NCBI GenBank assembly: GCA_019115185.1
Contig: DXDZ01000003.1
Coordinates: 1-42,475, forward strand
Source of the DNA: Candidatus Agathobaculum merdipullorum
GTDB taxonomy: Bacteria > Bacillota > Clostridia > Oscillospirales > Butyricicoccaceae
Length of the DNA: 42,475 nt
Direction: 5' to 3'
Below are positions 40,431 through 42,475 of the stretch, piece by piece; the stretch's first letter is position 1, and each line of letters begins with the position of its first letter. The translations under genes were made by a program, and so were the position numbers. Below the pieces are notes generated by a model. The model did not search any database. It saw only the letters and a program-made list of their open reading frames with translations, and had not been told where the DNA came from.

Positions 40431-41108
40431 TTGAAAAAATTTATTAAAAACGGATGGTTTTTTCTTATTTTACTAATTGCTGTAGAGGTATTGTTGGGAA
40501 TTTTTTTATATCGCAAGAGTTTTCGGATTACTTACGCACCCTATTTGGAAAATAGCTGGGATGGAATTTCCGCCTCTGCTGATTGGGCCAGCGTTATTGT
40601 AGCTGTTATCAGCGTTTTTTCATCTTTTCTGGCTATATGGTATGCAATCCAAGTTCCGCAAAAAATTGCAGAGCAACAAAACAAAATTACGTTATTTGAG
40701 AAGAGATATCAAGTATTTCAAACATATGAGTTATGTAAGATATTTTCTGAACTGCTGAAATCGCTTAAAGGCAAAAATGGTTTGAATTCAAATGATATAC
40801 AAGTAATTTTTTTAGCTGTTTTCTGTGGTACTCCTATGGGAGACAAAATAAATGATTTTCCCTTCCTTCGTGTGCAGTACATTTCAATAATAGACCAGCT
40901 AAAGCAATCACAATTTTTATTTGAAGATGAGATTGCATTGTATCTACAAAAAATAGCAGGTTGCTTACAAAAGTTAATTGAAACAATTTGCCGCCCAGAA
41001 TTAGAGAAACGATTGGAAAGTGCCACACAGGCTTTTATTACGGCAATACAGAATAAAGAGGCAGACGCAGCAGTAGAAAAGATGAGAACCCAGTTAATAT
41101 TACAATGA
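40431..41108 (+). CDS. Two-TM membrane protein inserted between hsdS and hsdR
   Basis: The 225 residues have a basic start (MKKFIKNG), a first transmembrane helix (about 9-27), a short outside loop, a second helix (about 52-73: ASVIVAVISVFSSFLAIWYAI) and a cytoplasmic helical domain of about 150 residues ending in a charged coiled coil. The start is TTG at 40431 with GAGGAG 8 bases upstream. The stop lies 10 bases before the hsdR ATG and inside its ribosome-site region, so the gene is part of the operon. It is the most AT-rich gene here. I recognise no family. Membrane proteins of this topology can act as defence effectors, but no function is assigned. Confidence 0.7.
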   Translation: MKKFIKNGWFFLILLIAVEVLLGIFLYRKSFRITYAPYLENSWDGISASADWASVIVAVISVFSSFLAIWYAIQVPQKIAEQQNKITLFEKRYQVFQTYELCKIFSELLKSLKGKNGLNSNDIQVIFLAVFCGTPMGDKINDFPFLRVQYISIIDQLKQSQFLFEDEIALYLQKIAGCLQKLIETICRPELEKRLESATQAFITAIQNKEADAAVEKMRTQLILQ

Positions 41109-41118
41109 GGTGACCACC

Positions 41119-42475
41119 ATGCCCTTCACTGAATCAAATTATGAAAATGCAATCTTAAATCTGTTTACCGATGTGTTGGGCTATTCCTATGTCTATGGCC
41201 CGGACGTCGACCGGGACTACCACGACCCGCTCTATGAGGAGCTGCTGCTCCCCGCCTTACAGCGCATCAATCCGGGACTCCCTATGGAGGCACTGAACGA
41301 GGCCGTCTACAAGCTCAAAAACTTTGAGACCGGCACTCTGCTCCAGAAGAATATGACCTTCACGGACTATATGCAGTCCGGCGTACCCGTCAAATATTTT
41401 GTGAACGGTGAGGAACGCTCCGCCCTGGTCTATCTCATCGACTTCCGCAGTCCCGCCAACAACGATTTTACCGTTGTCAACCAGTGGACTATTGTAGAGA
41501 ACTCGGAGAAACGCCCGGATGTGATCCTGTTTGTCAACGGTCTGCCACTGGTGGTGGTGGAGCTGAAGTCCCCCTCCCGGGAGGAGACTGACGCCTCGGC
41601 CGCTTACCGGCAGCTGCGCAACTATATGTATGAAATCCCGTCCCTGTTCATTTACAATCAGGTCTGCGTCATGAGCGACCTGACCACCTCCAAGGCGGGC
41701 ACCATCACCTCCGGCGAGGATCGCTTCATGGAGTGGAAGACCAAGGACGGCAGCTACGAGAACACCCAGTACGCCCAGTTTGACACCTTCTTTGAAGGGA
41801 TGTTTGAAAAGGAGCGGTTCCTAGACATTCTGAAAAACTTCATCTGCTTCAATGTAGACGGGCAGAACACCTTCAAGGTGCTGGCGGCATACCACCAGTA
41901 TTTCGCGGTGAAGAAGGCCATCGAATCCACCAGACACGCCATCGAGACTGACGGCAAGGGCGGCGTGTTCTGGCACACCCAAGGCAGCGGCAAGTCCCTG
42001 TCCATGGTCTTTTATGCCCACTACCTGCAGGAGGCGCTGGAGAGCCCCACGATTGTGGTCATCACCGACCGCAACGACTTGGACAACCAGCTTTACGGGC
42101 AGTTCTCCCGGTGCAAAGACTTCCTGCGCCAGACGCCCCAGCAGGCTGAGAGCCGGCAGAATCTGCAAGAACTGCTGGCAGGCCGCCAGGCCAACGGCAT
42201 CATCTTTACCACCATGCAGAAGTTCGAGGAGACCGGCGAGCCCCTGTCCCAGCGGCGCAACATCGTGGTCATGGCGGACGAGGCTCACCGGGGACAGTAC
42301 GGTCTGACAGAAAAAGTGGTCACCAGGCAGAACGACAAGGGAGAATTGGAGGTCCATACCTCCATCGGTACCGCCCGCATCATCCGGGACAGCCTGCCCA
42401 ACGCGACATACATCGGGTTTACCGGCACTCCCATCTCCTCCAAAGACCGCAGCACCCGGGAAGTGTTTGGCGATT
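41119..42475 (+). CDS. hsdR: Type I restriction subunit HsdR (3' end outside window)
   Basis: HsdR translocates DNA with ATP and cuts it at a distance. The frame is open from the ATG at 41119 (GAGGTG 6 bases upstream) to the end of the window, giving 452 residues of an expected 1000 or so. The N-terminal nuclease has Asp134 in KRPDVILF and Glu148-Leu-Lys150 in VVVELKSPS, the PD-(D/E)xK pattern. The motor starts with Walker A HTQGSGKS (286-293), then DEAH at 387-390 and GFTGTPI, superfamily 2 motifs. GC-rich codon use matches hsdM. No frameshift is visible. Confidence 0.96.
   Translation, partial: MPFTESNYENAILNLFTDVLGYSYVYGPDVDRDYHDPLYEELLLPALQRINPGLPMEALNEAVYKLKNFETGTLLQKNMTFTDYMQSGVPVKYFVNGEERSALVYLIDFRSPANNDFTVVNQWTIVENSEKRPDVILFVNGLPLVVVELKSPSREETDASAAYRQLRNYMYEIPSLFIYNQVCVMSDLTTSKAGTITSGEDRFMEWKTKDGSYENTQYAQFDTFFEGMFEKERFLDILKNFICFNVDGQNTFKVLAAYHQYFAVKKAIESTRHAIETDGKGGVFWHTQGSGKSLSMVFYAHYLQEALESPTIVVITDRNDLDNQLYGQFSRCKDFLRQTPQQAESRQNLQELLAGRQANGIIFTTMQKFEETGEPLSQRRNIVVMADEAHRGQYGLTEKVVTRQNDKGELEVHTSIGTARIIRDSLPNATYIGFTGTPISSKDRSTREVFGD

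Larger units (their letters stand above)
28016..42475. mobile_element. Integrated genomic island at ssrA (right end outside window)
   Basis: The segment holds two tyrosine recombinases in opposite directions, an excisionase-like HTH gene, an XRE repressor with operators, a SLOG gene, and a defence block (DUF262/HNH, PLD-ATPase, type I restriction-modification). Base composition varies strongly by gene: integrases and hsdM/hsdR are GC-rich; DUF262, PLD-ATPase, hsdS and the membrane gene are AT-rich. No relaxase, replication or phage structural gene is visible in the window, so it could be an ICE, a satellite or an eroded island. Confidence 0.8.

Noticed and set aside
28016..42475. CRISPR array or cas genes
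   Set aside because: No regularly spaced repeat array and no Cas motifs were seen; the TTACTCTGACA repeats are two pairs only.

Overview
The window looks like a piece of chromosome from a Gram-positive, GC-rich (roughly 55 to 58 percent over the core genes by eye) member of the Clostridia, most likely an Oscillospiraceae/Butyricicoccus-type gut anaerobe. This is inferred from the gene order plsX-rnc-smc-ftsY, the block rph-rdgB-yhbY-nadD-yqeK-LCP-rsfS-leuS, small Firmicutes-type proteins, strong AGGAGG-like ribosome sites, consensus TTGACA/TATAAT promoters and frequent TTG starts. No 16S gene is present, so the genus is a guess.

Bases 1-28015 are core chromosome, nearly all on the plus strand. 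First comes lipid, RNA and chromosome housekeeping: plsX (5' end cut off), rnc, smc, ftsY, rph, rdgB, yhbY, nadD, yqeK, an LCP wall-polymer ligase, rsfS, leuS and rpsU. A 200-base transcription unit of unknown nature (about 14060-14265) follows, then a divergent type IIA topoisomerase pair (B subunit then A subunit) and a PLP aminotransferase. Next are two very small genes, a DMT exporter, and a three-gene surface cassette (MBOAT acyltransferase, DHHW/AlgX-like partner, lipoprotein). Two minus-strand genes (sugar O-acetyltransferase and a Cys-rich small protein) are followed by an FAH-family enzyme, an archaeal-type peptidyl-tRNA hydrolase, smpB and the tmRNA gene ssrA.

Bases 28016-42475 are an integrated island whose left edge abuts the 3' end of ssrA, a classic integration site. 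A tyrosine integrase starts 260 bases past ssrA. Behind it lie a membrane-anchored SWIM zinc-finger protein, a SLOG-family gene divergent from an XRE repressor with a clear operator array, and a second, oppositely oriented integrase with an overlapping excisionase-like gene. That second integrase has a 1.1 kb upstream region with a duplicated regulatory module: tandem TTACTCTGACA repeats, a tiny leader ORF and a hairpin in each copy.

The right part, 33620-42475, is a defence island: a DUF262/HNH (GmrSD-like) protein, a protein joining a PLD-type nuclease motif to a P-loop ATPase, and a type I restriction-modification operon hsdM-hsdS-(two-TM membrane protein)-hsdR. hsdR runs off the window. 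Base composition changes sharply from gene to gene here, which suggests assembly from several sources. The candidates for undescribed biology are the PLD-ATPase protein (perhaps acting with its DUF262 neighbour), the membrane protein inserted between hsdS and hsdR, and the duplicated leader module upstream of the second integrase.
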